Notes: generated by a model from the sequence alone, not told the origin. A DNA stretch of 34,008 bases from JAGLYZ01 sp049642725 (GCA_049642725.1 JBARPC010000003.1:1-34008); one strand, 5' to 3'. Positions 7,096-15,711 are shown, counted from the first letter of the stretch. Made by a program: numbers and translations.

Positions 7096-7672
7096 GTATT
7101 TCTTGTTCTTGGTTTATCTTGCTGGCTGTAGCTTCTTTTTGTTCAGCATATTTATGGTCTTTTTGTTTTACATAAGGAGTCTCTACTGAAGAAGAAATGG
7201 TTTCAAAAGTCATAGCACAAACCCGCATTCCGGGATAAAGAATCAAAGGCATAATCCCCAGGTTTCCAAACTCCATTACTGCTTTTCCCGCCCAACCGGG
7301 ATCAAACCTGGCAGCAGTTGAATGAACCACTAACCCTAATCTCCCTAAAGAAGACCTGCCATCAAGCCGACCCATTATATCGCTTGGTAAAATAATCTCT
7401 TCTTTTGTAACGGCAATAACAAACTGTTTTGGCTCTAAAATAAAAGGTCTATCATCATCTATTAAAATTTCCTCCATGGCTTCCTCTAAATTACTTATTT
7501 TCTTTTTAAGGTCTAAAAAGGGATAGCGAGTAGGTCTGAAACTTTTAAAAGAATTTCCTAAATGTAGGTCTAAAGAACAAGGACCCAACTGTTCTTCAAA
7601 ATTTGGTTTAGGAATAATTTGAATTTTTCCTTTCTCAATATATTCTTTTATATGTCTGTCAGAAAGAATCAT
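7070..7672 (-). CDS. dcd: dCTP deaminase
   Basis: Dcd deaminates dCTP to dUTP, or on to dUMP in bifunctional forms, feeding thymidylate synthesis. The 200-aa protein has the SLDLHLG motif, GRSSLGRLG (105-113), STAARFDPGWAG, the catalytic Glu in AVMEFGN (E134), YPGMRVCAMTFE and a C-terminal KYAEQKEATASKI lid. A charged tail rich in Glu and Asn follows. It overlaps thyX, and glyA completes the pathway set. No Shine-Dalgarno is visible before the ATG, as for most core genes here. Confidence 0.93.
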   Translation of the reverse strand: MILSDRHIKEYIEKGKIQIIPKPNFEEQLGPCSLDLHLGNSFKSFRPTRYPFLDLKKKISNLEEAMEEILIDDDRPFILEPKQFVIAVTKEEIILPSDIMGRLDGRSSLGRLGLVVHSTAARFDPGWAGKAVMEFGNLGIMPLILYPGMRVCAMTFETISSSVETPYVKQKDHKYAEQKEATASKINQEQEIHEENTNHR

Positions 7673-7723
7673 AATAAATTATTATATAACTATTATTAGA
7701 TTTTAACAATGCCTTTTTGCCTT

Positions 7724-8149
7724 CTAATCCTCTACTTCTATCCCCATTTGCTTTGCTGTTCCTTCTACTATTTTCATCGCTTGTTCTATATCTAAAGCAT
7801 TTAAATCAGGCATTTTCTTTTCAGTAATTTCTTTGAGCTGGGCTTTAGTAATTTTAGCCACTTTTGTTTTATTTGGTGTTCCAGAACCTTTCTCAATTGC
7901 TGCTGCTTTTTTTAAAAGTTCAGCAGCTGGCGGCTGTTTCAATTTAAAATCATATGTTCTATCTTCATAAACAGTAATTGCTACCGGGATTTTAAATCCT
8001 TGCTGATTTTTAGTGGCATCATTAAACTTTTGGCAAAATTCAGCAATATTAAGCCCATACTGGGCTAAAGCAGAACCTACCGGCGGCGCTGGTGTTGCTT
8101 TTCCAGCATTTATTTGTAATTTAATAATAGATTTTATTTTTTTTGACAT
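7724..8149 (-). CDS. rplK: Ribosomal protein uL11
   Basis: L11 binds the GTPase-centre RNA of 23S rRNA. The 141-aa protein shows the N-terminal proline-rich linker GKATPAPPVGSALAQYGLN and FCQKFN, the RNA-binding C-terminal domain with KGSGTPNKTKVAKIT, and the closing ALDIEQAMKIVEGTAKQMGI. Length is normal. It follows nusG by 2 bases, as usual, but rplA, normally next, is absent. The thymidylate operon follows instead. Confidence 0.96.
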   Translation of the reverse strand: MSKKIKSIIKLQINAGKATPAPPVGSALAQYGLNIAEFCQKFNDATKNQQGFKIPVAITVYEDRTYDFKLKQPPAAELLKKAAAIEKGSGTPNKTKVAKITKAQLKEITEKKMPDLNALDIEQAMKIVEGTAKQMGIEVED

Positions 8150-8151
8150 AT

Positions 8152-8697
8152 TTAAATTTTCTTGATTTGTAATGAATCCAACTCAACGGGCGTGTCCCTG
8201 CCAAACATATTCACTAAAACCTTAACTTTTCCTTTCTCTTCATCTATCTCTGAAACCTTTCCATCATAATCCTTAAAAAGACCGTCTGTAATTTTTACAG
8301 CATCCCCTATCCTAACATCAATTTTATACTGAGGTGTTTCTACGCCCATTCTCTTTTTTAAAATTTCAATTTCTCCTTTGGAAACAGGAACTGGCGTAGT
8401 TCCGGCGCCAACAAAACCAGTAACATTAGGAGTATTTCTGACAACATACCAAGAATCATCTGTAACTATCATTTGAACCAAAACATAACCTGGATAAATT
8501 TTTTCTTCTATTATTTTTCTTTTATTGTTTTTAATTTTAATTTTTTTTTCTTTTGGCACTATAACATCAAAAATCTTGTCTTCCATGCTTAAAGACTCAA
8601 TACGTTGCTTTAAACTTTTAGTAACAGCATCTTCATAGCCAGAATATGTATGCAACACATACCAGTTTTTCTCTTGTGAAATTTGTTGTTTTGGCAT
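8152..8697 (-). CDS. nusG: Transcription termination/antitermination factor NusG
   Basis: NusG binds RNA polymerase and couples transcription to Rho or ribosomes. The NGN domain starts with KNWYVLHTYSGYEDAV and continues through IYPGYVLVQM and VRNTPNVTGFVG. The KOW domain is GDAVKITDGLFKDYDGKV. I start it at MPKQQISQ (181 aa), which fits the family. The longer open frame back to 8802 reads through a GC-rich hairpin and gives an implausible leader. Confidence 0.95.
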   Translation of the reverse strand: MPKQQISQEKNWYVLHTYSGYEDAVTKSLKQRIESLSMEDKIFDVIVPKEKKIKIKNNKRKIIEEKIYPGYVLVQMIVTDDSWYVVRNTPNVTGFVGAGTTPVPVSKGEIEILKKRMGVETPQYKIDVRIGDAVKITDGLFKDYDGKVSEIDEEKGKVKVLVNMFGRDTPVELDSLQIKKI

Positions 8698-8729
8698 ATT
8701 TTTAAATGAAAAACTAAATAAGGTGGAAA

Positions 8730-8796
8730 GGATTTTCTGCTTTCCGAGACGCGTAGGGCTCCCTTTGGGATAAAGCGCGAGGAAAGAAGGAAATCC
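8730..8796. repeat. GC-rich nested hairpin between secE and nusG
   Basis: Four nested stems can form: 8730-8735 with 8791-8796 (GGATTT/AAATCC), 8740-8745 with 8781-8786 (CTTTCC/GGAAAG), 8750-8753 with 8776-8779 (CGCG/CGCG) and 8760-8763 with 8767-8770 (TCCC/GGGA). It fills most of the secE-nusG gap and is clearly richer in G and C than its neighbours. It is either a REP-like insertion or a structured leader of nusG. Confidence 0.6.
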
Positions 8797-8803
8797 GAGC
8801 AAG

Positions 8804-9007
8804 CTATAAATTTAATATTCTTTCAAGTAGTCGGTTGAAAACCACATCTAATCCGCCTAAAAATATGGCTACAGCTATAGAAATACAAACAACAATTAAA
8901 GTATATTTTAAAGTTTCCTGGCGAGTAGGCCAATTAACTTTTTTTAATTCAAGTTTTGCTTCTTTAAGAAATGTAATGATTTTATTTGAAAATTGTTTAA
9001 TATCCAT
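8804..9007 (-). CDS. secE: Protein translocase subunit SecE
   Basis: SecE clamps the SecY channel in the inner membrane. The 67-aa protein starting at MDIKQF has the conserved amphipathic motif ELKKVNWPTRQETLKYT followed by one membrane span (LIVVCISIAVAIFLGGLDVV). The frame extends upstream to 9061, but those residues come from a hairpin region and do not fit the family. The gyrB-secE-nusG-rplK order places it in a core operon. Confidence 0.93.
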   Translation of the reverse strand: MDIKQFSNKIITFLKEAKLELKKVNWPTRQETLKYTLIVVCISIAVAIFLGGLDVVFNRLLERILNL

Positions 9008-9016
9008 AATATTTTT

Positions 9017-9035
9017 AAAACAGCCCCTGCGGGCT
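9017..9035 (-). terminator. Possible weak terminator after gyrB
   Basis: AGCCC-GCAG-GGGCT on the minus strand followed by G and four T, between the gyrB stop and secE. The short T run makes it weak, so it may only attenuate. Confidence 0.4.
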
Positions 9036-9061
9036 TCACTATCAAAATAACAAAATAACAA

Positions 9062-11107
9062 TCATATGTCAAGATTCTTTACTTTTTTCGCATGGGTTTG
9101 AATAAACTTTTTACGAGGCGAAACTTCTCCGCCCATTAAAATATCAAAAATTCTATCTGCTTCTTTAGCGTTTTCAATAGTAACTTTTAATAAAACTCTG
9201 TTTTTAGGATTCATAGTTGTCTCCCATAGCTGGTTTGGATTCATTTCTCCTAAACCTTTATAACGTTGAATATTTACGCCAGAAATTTTTTCTTCTTCAA
9301 TAATCTCTTTTTTATCTCCAACTTTAGCTTTAGTTTGAGTTTTAGTTCTTCCCTGTTTCTTTTTTTCTTCTTTTATTGAACTTAAAATTTCAGCTTTATC
9401 TGAATCAGTATAAGCATACTCAATTCTTGAACCTGCTTGGATTCTGTAAAGAGGCGGCTGGGCAACATAAAGATAGCCGGCTTCAATAATTGGTTTGAGG
9501 TATCTAAAGAAAAGAGTCAAAAGCAGGGTTCGAATATGATTGCCATCCGAATCCGCATCGCACATTATTATTACCCTCTGATACCGCAGTTTATCTAAAT
9601 TAAAATCCTCAGCAATGGCAGTACCTAAAGCAATAATCAGGGATTTAATCTCTTTTGAATCCAAAATTTTATCTAAACGCGCCCTTTCTGTATTTAAAAT
9701 TTTTCCCCTCAACGGCAAAATAGCTTGAAATCTCCTGTCTCTGCCTCCTTTCGCGCTTCCGCCGGCACTCTCACCCTCCACTATATATAGCTCTGATTCT
9801 TCTGGATCTTTGGAAGAGCAATCAGCTAATTTGCCAGGCAAGGCTAAACCGTCTAAAGCGCCTTTTCTTAAAACTGTCTGCCTGGCTGCTCTAGCTGCTT
9901 TTCTGGCTTTAGCAGATAAAAGGCAGCCTCCAATAATAGCCCTGGCGTCTTGAGGATTTCTCTCTAAAAAATCAGCTAATCCTTCTAAAACAACTGTCTC
10001 TACTGCTACTTTTGCTTCTGGATTTCCTAGCTTTGCTTTTGTTTGACCCTCAAACTGAGGCTCTTTTATCTTTACAGAAACCACAACTGTAAGCCCCTCC
10101 CTAACATCATCTCCGGAAAGATTTTCATCCCCCTCTTTTATTAGGCTGTTTTTCCGAGCATAATCATTCAAGCCCCTTGTTAAAGCAGCCCTGAAACCAG
10201 TAAGATGGGTTCCGCCCTCTCCAGTATAAATATTATTAGTAAAACTCTCTTCATATACCTCGTATTCCTGAGTGTACTGAAAAGCAGTTTCTACTAAAAT
10301 CTCATCTTTTTCTCCTGAAACATAAAAAATATTATCATTTTTCGGTTCTGCCCCCCTAACTAAATGTTTAATATAAGCAATTAATCCGCCCTCAAAATAG
10401 AAATTATAAACATCTTTTTTCTCTCCCCTTTCATCCTTAATTTTTATTTTTATGCCTTTTGTCAGATATGCCTGCTGGCGCAAGTGATTTATTATCTTTT
10501 TTAAATCAAATTCAATATCTTTGAAAATTTCTGAATCTGGCTCAAAAGTCACCATGGTTCCTGTATGCCTGCATTTTCCATCTTTTTTAACTTTAGTAGT
10601 GGGCTTGCCTTTAGCATATTCTTGCGTATACTTTATGCCATTTCGACAAATCTCTGCTTTCATAAATTTAGAAAGAGCGCAGACAACTGATATTCCAACA
10701 CCATGAAGCCCTCCGGCTACTTGATACGCCTTGCCTCCAAACTTTGCCCCAGCATGCAGAGTAGTCATTACTGTCTCTAATGCTGATTTTTTTGTTTGCT
10801 GGTGAATATCTACTGGAATTCCTCTGCCATTGTCTTTAGTTGAAACTTTATTACCAGGCAAAAGAATAACCTCTACTTCATTGCAATAGCCGGCTATTGC
10901 TTCATCAATATTATTATCAACACATTCCCAAACCAAATGATGCAGTCCTTCAGAACCAGTTGAGCCAATATACATTCCAGGTCTTCGCCTGACCGGCTCA
11001 AGACCTTCTAAAACATAAATATCTTTAGCTCCATACTCTTCTATCTTTCGTGTTTTTTTCTTTGGGGCTATCTCGCTGTGTTTTTTAGTTGTTTCTTTGT
11101 TAGTCAT
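9062..11107 (-). CDS. gyrB: DNA gyrase subunit B
   Basis: GyrB is the ATPase and TOPRIM subunit that drives negative supercoiling with GyrA. In the 681-aa protein the GHKL ATPase shows RRRPGMYIGST, ECVDNNIDEAIAG, DNGRGIPV and GGLHGVGISVV. The TOPRIM domain shows YIVEGESAGGSAKGGRDR and the metal motif MCDADSDGNHIRTLLL. The C-terminal part includes QRYKGLGEMNPNQLW. A Lys/Glu-rich linker (KKKQGRTKTQTKAKVGDKK) precedes the last motif. It lacks the long proteobacterial insertion. ParE would look similar, but the sequence around the TOPRIM and the lone copy here favour GyrB. Confidence 0.93.
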   Translation of the reverse strand: MTNKETTKKHSEIAPKKKTRKIEEYGAKDIYVLEGLEPVRRRPGMYIGSTGSEGLHHLVWECVDNNIDEAIAGYCNEVEVILLPGNKVSTKDNGRGIPVDIHQQTKKSALETVMTTLHAGAKFGGKAYQVAGGLHGVGISVVCALSKFMKAEICRNGIKYTQEYAKGKPTTKVKKDGKCRHTGTMVTFEPDSEIFKDIEFDLKKIINHLRQQAYLTKGIKIKIKDERGEKKDVYNFYFEGGLIAYIKHLVRGAEPKNDNIFYVSGEKDEILVETAFQYTQEYEVYEESFTNNIYTGEGGTHLTGFRAALTRGLNDYARKNSLIKEGDENLSGDDVREGLTVVVSVKIKEPQFEGQTKAKLGNPEAKVAVETVVLEGLADFLERNPQDARAIIGGCLLSAKARKAARAARQTVLRKGALDGLALPGKLADCSSKDPEESELYIVEGESAGGSAKGGRDRRFQAILPLRGKILNTERARLDKILDSKEIKSLIIALGTAIAEDFNLDKLRYQRVIIMCDADSDGNHIRTLLLTLFFRYLKPIIEAGYLYVAQPPLYRIQAGSRIEYAYTDSDKAEILSSIKEEKKKQGRTKTQTKAKVGDKKEIIEEEKISGVNIQRYKGLGEMNPNQLWETTMNPKNRVLLKVTIENAKEADRIFDILMGGEVSPRKKFIQTHAKKVKNLDI

Positions 11108-11138
11108 GTTTTGAAATTTCTAATTGAAAATTGAAAAT

Positions 11139-13193
11139 TTATCGGCGGACTTCCCATTCCGGCTCTTCTTCCAAAGTTTTAATAATTTTTTGCTGAATCT
11201 GGTCAATTTCTAGGGCAGTTAAGGTCCTGTCTTCTGCCTGATAAATTATATGAAAAGCTAAATTCTTTTTGCCATCAGGAAGCTCTTTCCCTTCATACAT
11301 ATCAAATAAATCCACATCTCTTACTAAAACTCCTCCGGAAATATTTATTTTATTTAAAACATCCACCACTTTTACTTTCTTTGGAACTAAAACTGCCAAA
11401 TCCCGGACAGCAGCCGGAAAAAGAGAAATTGGCCGATATTCACTTTCTTCTGAACAAAGTTCCTTTAATTTTTCAAAATCAATTTCAAAAGCGCAAATAT
11501 CTTTCTTTATTTTAAAACTCTCCAAAATTTTAGGAGAAATTTCTCCTAAAAACCCGATTTTTCCATTGCCGACTTTAATTTCAGCACATTTTTTCGGATG
11601 CCAGAGTTGAATATCCTCAAAAGATACTTTGTATTCATCGTACCAAATATCACTAATGCCTAATTTATTTAATAACAAGTCAATCGTTCCTTTTAATTCA
11701 TAAAACAATTCTCTTTTGTCTTTTTTGATAATTATCCCAGAAAGCATCGTTCTTTCATCTACCATTAATCTTGAATCTTTTTTATACTGTTTTCCAATCT
11801 CAAAAAGCTTCATCTCTTCAAAATTCTTAATATTGCTCTTTATATTCTTTAATAAATTAATGAGCAGTGTTGGCCTTAAATATTTTTGTTCAATACTCAT
11901 TGGGTTTTCTATTTCTACGAGAACAGTTCTCGTAGGGTTTATGAAAATCTCTTTGTCTTTTTCACTGATAAATGAATAATTATAAACCTCTGTGAAGCAA
12001 AGTTCTTTTAAAATATTTTTAATAAAATTCTGCCAAAAAATATCTTCATTTTTTTCTGGCGGAATTAAGGCGCTTGATGGCAGAACTGGCTCAATCTTTT
12101 CATAACCATAGATTCTGCCAATTTCTTCAATTAAATCTTCTGGAATAGAAATATCTAATCTAAATGTAGGTACCTCTACTCTTATCCAGCGAGAACTGTC
12201 CTCGCTGGTTTTAAATCCTAAATTCTGAAGTATCTGGATTATCTCTTTTTTTTGAATTTTTGCTCCTAATAATTTCTCAACATAATCTAAATCTAATTTA
12301 ATTTTTTTAAGAAGAACTTTTTTGGGATAGAAATCACTTAATCCTTTTGCCATTTTCCCTTTGGCTATTTCTTGGATTAAAGCTGCTGTTCTATTTATAG
12401 CATTTTCAGTTAAATTTGGGTCAAGCCCATGTTCAAAGCGCCAAGAAGCATCTGTTTTTAGGTTTAATGATTTTGAGGCCTTACGGATAATTCTACACTC
12501 AAAGTTAGCTGATTCTAAAACTATTGTTTTTGTTTTTTTATCAATTTCTGCTTTTTCCCCGCCTTTTATTCCAGCAATAGCCAATGGTTCTTTAGAATCT
12601 GCAATAATTAAAATATTTTCATTTAAATCAAATTTTTGGTTATCAAGAGTAATTATTTTCTCTCCTTTTTTTGCAAATCGCACTATTATCTTTTTTCCTT
12701 CTATTTTATCAAAATCAAAAGCGTGTAATGGCTGGCCTGTCTCCAACATTACATAGTTAGCGATATCAACAATATTATTAATCGGTTGTAAGCCGCAAAC
12801 TTTCAATCGCTCTTGAAGCCATTTTGGCGAATCCCCTACCTCAACATCAGTAATTACCCTGGCAGTATATCTCGGACAAGCATTTTTATCTTTAATTTCT
12901 ACTTTAATAAAATCTTTGGCTTTTAATTCTTTATCTTCTTTTAATTTGACTTTTTCAGCCCCTGCCAGAAAAGTCAAATTTGTTATTACTGCAATCTCAC
13001 GAGCAATGCCTATATGTGAAAAACAATCACTTGCCCTATTAGGAGTAATATCAATATCTAAAACAAAATCTTTGTCTGCTTTCCTTACTTCTTCAACTTC
13101 AAAAGCGTGCATAGTCAAAACCTCTGCCAGCTTCTCCGGCTTTGGTAGTTTTTTATCAAAAAACGATTGTAACCAATTGTATGAAAATATCAT
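11139..13193 (-). CDS. pheT: Phenylalanyl-tRNA synthetase beta subunit, lacking the EMAP domain
   Basis: PheT, with PheS, charges tRNA-Phe. At 684 aa it is shorter than the usual ~800. After MIFSYNWLQSFF and HAFEVEEV it passes straight to DIDITPNRASDCFSHIGIARE, so the EMAP/OB tRNA-binding domain near residues 40-150 is missing. The B3/4 editing domain, the B5 domain, the catalytic-like domain and the C-terminal anticodon-binding domain (FPAAVRDLAVLVP...ALEIDQIQQKI) are present. Two palindromes lie inside the gene. One is translated as TRTVLVE just before ENPMSIEQKYLRPTL, an apparent extra loop. pheS lies 1.4 kb upstream, separated by three other genes. Confidence 0.93.
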   Translation of the reverse strand: MIFSYNWLQSFFDKKLPKPEKLAEVLTMHAFEVEEVRKADKDFVLDIDITPNRASDCFSHIGIAREIAVITNLTFLAGAEKVKLKEDKELKAKDFIKVEIKDKNACPRYTARVITDVEVGDSPKWLQERLKVCGLQPINNIVDIANYVMLETGQPLHAFDFDKIEGKKIIVRFAKKGEKIITLDNQKFDLNENILIIADSKEPLAIAGIKGGEKAEIDKKTKTIVLESANFECRIIRKASKSLNLKTDASWRFEHGLDPNLTENAINRTAALIQEIAKGKMAKGLSDFYPKKVLLKKIKLDLDYVEKLLGAKIQKKEIIQILQNLGFKTSEDSSRWIRVEVPTFRLDISIPEDLIEEIGRIYGYEKIEPVLPSSALIPPEKNEDIFWQNFIKNILKELCFTEVYNYSFISEKDKEIFINPTRTVLVEIENPMSIEQKYLRPTLLINLLKNIKSNIKNFEEMKLFEIGKQYKKDSRLMVDERTMLSGIIIKKDKRELFYELKGTIDLLLNKLGISDIWYDEYKVSFEDIQLWHPKKCAEIKVGNGKIGFLGEISPKILESFKIKKDICAFEIDFEKLKELCSEESEYRPISLFPAAVRDLAVLVPKKVKVVDVLNKINISGGVLVRDVDLFDMYEGKELPDGKKNLAFHIIYQAEDRTLTALEIDQIQQKIIKTLEEEPEWEVRR
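11915..11935. repeat. Family-A palindrome inside pheT
   Basis: Perfect 10-base arms CTACGAGAAC and GTTCTCGTAG around one central base. The 21-bp sequence is identical to the one in proS, and both are read in the same frame to give TRTVLV. Confidence 0.9.
12186..12208. repeat. Family-A-like palindrome inside pheT
   Basis: Perfect 8-base arms CCAGCGAG and CTCGCTGG, with an inner AACTGTC that matches the core of the other family-A copies apart from one mismatch. Translated as TSEDSSRW. Confidence 0.75.
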
Positions 13194-13202
13194 AAATATA
13201 AT

Positions 13203-13284
13203 GCGAATCTACGAATAATACACGAATACTACAAATTGCGAATGCAGTTGTTGATACACAACTGTTGATGTTTGACATCAACAG
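13203..13284. repeat. pheT leader: ATTCG repeats and two overlapping hairpins
   Basis: Upstream of pheT lie two inverted repeats: CTGTTGATG/CATCAACAG (13262-13270 and 13276-13284) and CAGTTG/CAACTG (13245-13250 and 13259-13264). They share 13262-13264, so both cannot form fully at once. Nearer the start codon, ATTCG is repeated four times on the minus strand. No T tract follows either hairpin. Confidence 0.5.
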
Positions 13285-13302
13285 CCTCATGCCAATGTTC
13301 TC

Positions 13303-13608
13303 TTAAACTTTTTTAATGACGGCTGTGAAAGGATTAGAAAATGAAAACCTACTCCCCGAAATCTGAACACTACCTTCTTTCATCGCCCTTCTTATTTCCT
13401 TATTCGGTTTACGAATATCTACGAGAAAGGCCAAAAGAAAAATAAATATCAATGCCCATATTAGATACCCCCATGAAGCACCTGTTATTTCATCTACAGA
13501 AATAGACAATATAAGGCCCACGATAAGGATGATATAAAACAAAGAATAGTATTTATACCGAATTATAATTTCATCTGATGTTTCTTCTCTTTTGTAAAAT
13601 AATGCCAT
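13303..13608 (-). CDS. Small membrane protein, 101 aa
   Basis: Two hydrophobic spans are visible (about residues 22-38 and 46-64, YYSLFYIILIVGLILS and YLIWALIFIFLLAFLV). They are flanked by a charged N-terminus with EETSDEIIIRYKY and a soluble C-terminal part (IRRAMKEGSVQISGSRFSFSNP). This arrangement resembles PH-like or YdbT-type small membrane proteins, but I do not recognise a family. It lies between pheT and the AbiEii-like gene. Confidence 0.6.
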   Translation of the reverse strand: MALFYKREETSDEIIIRYKYYSLFYIILIVGLILSISVDEITGASWGYLIWALIFIFLLAFLVDIRKPNKEIRRAMKEGSVQISGSRFSFSNPFTAVIKKV

Positions 13609-13647
13609 ATTTTTAGATGTTTTAATTTTATTCTCTACTCCGACCTT

Positions 13648-14283
13648 TTATATTTTTAATTTTTTATATTCTTCGGCTTGTTTTTTTAAAAAATCCTTAA
13701 TTTCTTCAGGGGAATATTTTTCTTTTAAAAAAGTAACTTTTACAATCTCTAAATCTTTAAAATAACTAAGCTGCTCTAAAAATAAACGATCATTAAACTC
13801 TATATCAAATTTCTTTTCAGCCAATTTTATAACTTCAACAATAGTTATATATTTCTTTTTCAAAAGAAAAAATAAGTCAACATAGTCCCTCCACAACGCC
13901 CGACGGCCAATAGTGAAAGCTTTATCTAAAGCAATATCTTTTACTGAAAAAAGGGGTAAAGAAATAGTAGGAACTGTTTTAAATAATGGTTTATATGGAT
14001 AACGAACTAATGTAATTGAAATATTGTCTGAAGTAATAACATCTAATTGTTCAGAAATATTCCTTTTTACTTCTATTATTTTAAACAATCTTCTCAGTTT
14101 TAAGAGATCTGCTCTTTTAACTTCCCTGTCAAGAAAAATATCAAAATCAAACGAGAAACGATGGCCGATTTGAAGTAAAAGAGCTGTCCCTCCACTCAAA
14201 ACTCCCTCTTTCCCAAAAAGTTTTAACTTTTTAAAAACCTGTCTTCTTTCTTTATCTAATAAATCATAATGGAGTGCAAACAT
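13648..14283 (-). CDS. AbiEii-like nucleotidyltransferase (toxin candidate)
   Basis: The 211-aa protein has the minimal nucleotidyltransferase signature of the AbiEii/DUF1814 family: LSGGTALLLQIGHRFSFDFDIF, with GGT at 31-33 and the metal-binding Asp pair D46/D48. A later KDIALDKAFTIGRRALWRDYVDLFFLL segment matches the family's KxxA...R..RD..D helix. Family members transfer nucleotides to targets such as tRNA ends and act as toxins in type IV toxin-antitoxin or abortive-infection systems. The upstream partner overlaps it by 20 bases, the usual toxin-antitoxin arrangement. The pair sits between pheS and pheT. Confidence 0.8.
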   Translation of the reverse strand: MFALHYDLLDKERRQVFKKLKLFGKEGVLSGGTALLLQIGHRFSFDFDIFLDREVKRADLLKLRRLFKIIEVKRNISEQLDVITSDNISITLVRYPYKPLFKTVPTISLPLFSVKDIALDKAFTIGRRALWRDYVDLFFLLKKKYITIVEVIKLAEKKFDIEFNDRLFLEQLSYFKDLEIVKVTFLKEKYSPEEIKDFLKKQAEEYKKLKI

Positions 14284-14557
14284 ATTTTTTCTCGTTTATT
14301 TTTTTATTTTTAATTTTTAGAAAAATATCTTTTATAAAATTAAATGACGGCGGATAATAAATTCTAATAGGATGTTCTAAAAAAACTTTTTTAATTTCAC
14401 TCAAAGAATAATTACCAAGTAACCACTTTAGTTGTTTAAAATTTCCAAATGATAAAATTTGATGGATAATATAAACTTTATCCTCTTGTAAATCTAAATC
14501 TTCAACTTTTACTGACCATAAAATTGACTGTAAGTCTTTTGGTAATTTGGTTTTCAT
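14264..14557 (-). CDS. DUF6922-like partner of the AbiEii-like gene (antitoxin candidate)
   Basis: The 97-aa protein begins LPKDLQSILWSVKVEDLDLQ and continues with a helical IIHQILSFGNFKQLKWLLGNYSLSEIKKVF segment. This is the pattern of small proteins that commonly precede AbiEii-type nucleotidyltransferases (annotated DUF6922 or similar). Its 3' end overlaps the start of that gene, and it begins 2 bases after pheS ends, so it is probably transcribed with pheS. Antitoxin function is inferred from position. Confidence 0.65.
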   Translation of the reverse strand: MKTKLPKDLQSILWSVKVEDLDLQEDKVYIIHQILSFGNFKQLKWLLGNYSLSEIKKVFLEHPIRIYYPPSFNFIKDIFLKIKNKKINEKKYVCTPL

Positions 14558-14559
14558 AA

Positions 14560-15594
14560 TTAGAATTGTTCTAAGAATCGTAGGTCGCCTGAATAAAATA
14601 GACGGATATCATTGATTTTGTATTTCATCATTATTAATCTATCCAGCCCCATTCCAAAGGCAAAACCTTGCCAAAATTTTGGATTTAATCCACCGGCTTT
14701 TAAAACATTCGGGTGCACCATACCAGCTCCAACTGTTTCTACCCAACCTGTTTGTTTACAAACACTACATCCTCTACCCTGGCAATTAACACAACTTATA
14801 TCTATTTCAAAACTTGGTTCAGTAAAAGGAAAAAAGCTTGGCCTCAAACGTACTTTTGTTTCTTTATTAAAAAATCTTTGAAAAAATTCTTTTATTATTG
14901 CTTTAAAATTAGCCACTGAAATATCTTTACCAACCATCAATCCCTCTAATTGATAAAAATTAACTTCATGTGAGGCGTCAGTTGCTTCATGCCGAAATAC
15001 CTTGCCCGGCGCAATAATTCTTAAGGGCGGCTGGTGTTTTTCCATATATCTTATTTGTACTGGTGAGGTATGGGGTCTTAATAGCAACTTTTGGCTTTCT
15101 GGCTTTAACCACAAAGTATCCCAAACATCGCGCGCTGGATGATCTTTCGGAATATTTAATGCGTCAAAGCTATACCACTCGGTCTCTACTTCAGGACCTT
15201 CTATAACTGAAAAACCCATTTGCTGAAAAATTTGTTCAACTTTTCGCCTGACAATAGTAATAGGATGAAAATGACCTACTAATGGTTTTTTGCTTGGAAC
15301 GGTGATATCAAAAACATCTTGGAATTTACTTGCCAGCCAGCCAGCTGATTGAAATACATATTTTTTTTCTTTTACAGCCATTTCTAATTCTTTCTTAATC
15401 TTATTAGCTAATTTACCTGTTTCTTTTCTTTGTTTTTCAGACAAGTCCTTTAAAGAACGCAAAATCCTGGTAATTTCTCCTTTTTTACCTAGATATTTTT
15501 TATAAATATCATCTAATGCCTTTAAATTTTTGGCTGAATCTATGTCTTTTTCTGCCTCTTTTTTTATTGTTTTTATATCCATTATTGTATTCAT
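14560..15594 (-). CDS. pheS: Phenylalanyl-tRNA synthetase alpha subunit
   Basis: The catalytic subunit of PheRS, 344 aa. A coiled-coil N-terminal arm is followed by the class II core: motif 2 GKVFRHEATDASHEVNFYQLEG and motif 3 GFAFGMGLDRLIMMKY, with RPHTSPVQIRYM and PSFFPFTEPSFEIDI between and around. A CVNCQGRGCSVCKQTG Cys cluster before GAGMVHPNVL could bind zinc and is a known variant insertion. Either ATG (MNTIMDIK) could be the start. It follows the terminator of the Ubl operon. Confidence 0.96.
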   Translation of the reverse strand: MNTIMDIKTIKKEAEKDIDSAKNLKALDDIYKKYLGKKGEITRILRSLKDLSEKQRKETGKLANKIKKELEMAVKEKKYVFQSAGWLASKFQDVFDITVPSKKPLVGHFHPITIVRRKVEQIFQQMGFSVIEGPEVETEWYSFDALNIPKDHPARDVWDTLWLKPESQKLLLRPHTSPVQIRYMEKHQPPLRIIAPGKVFRHEATDASHEVNFYQLEGLMVGKDISVANFKAIIKEFFQRFFNKETKVRLRPSFFPFTEPSFEIDISCVNCQGRGCSVCKQTGWVETVGAGMVHPNVLKAGGLNPKFWQGFAFGMGLDRLIMMKYKINDIRLFYSGDLRFLEQF

Positions 15595-15647
15595 TTTAAC
15601 TTATTTTAAACTTAAAATCAACTATCTTTCTGTGGATAAAAAAGGAT

Positions 15648-15675
15648 AAAAAAATGCCAGAAAAAATATCTGGCA
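15648..15675 (-). terminator. Intrinsic terminator of the ubiquitin-like operon
   Basis: TGCCAG/CTGGCA 6-bp stem with a 9-base loop on the minus strand, followed by seven T. It lies 37 bases after the last gene of the operon and separates it from pheS. Confidence 0.8.
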
Positions 15676-15711
15676 ACTTTTGATTTTTTAAAAAGATCTG
15701 CCTACCGTATC

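Noticed and set aside
8698..8802. N-terminal extension of NusG
   Set aside because: The extra 35 residues are translated from the hairpin and are not part of the NusG family; the internal ATG gives normal length.
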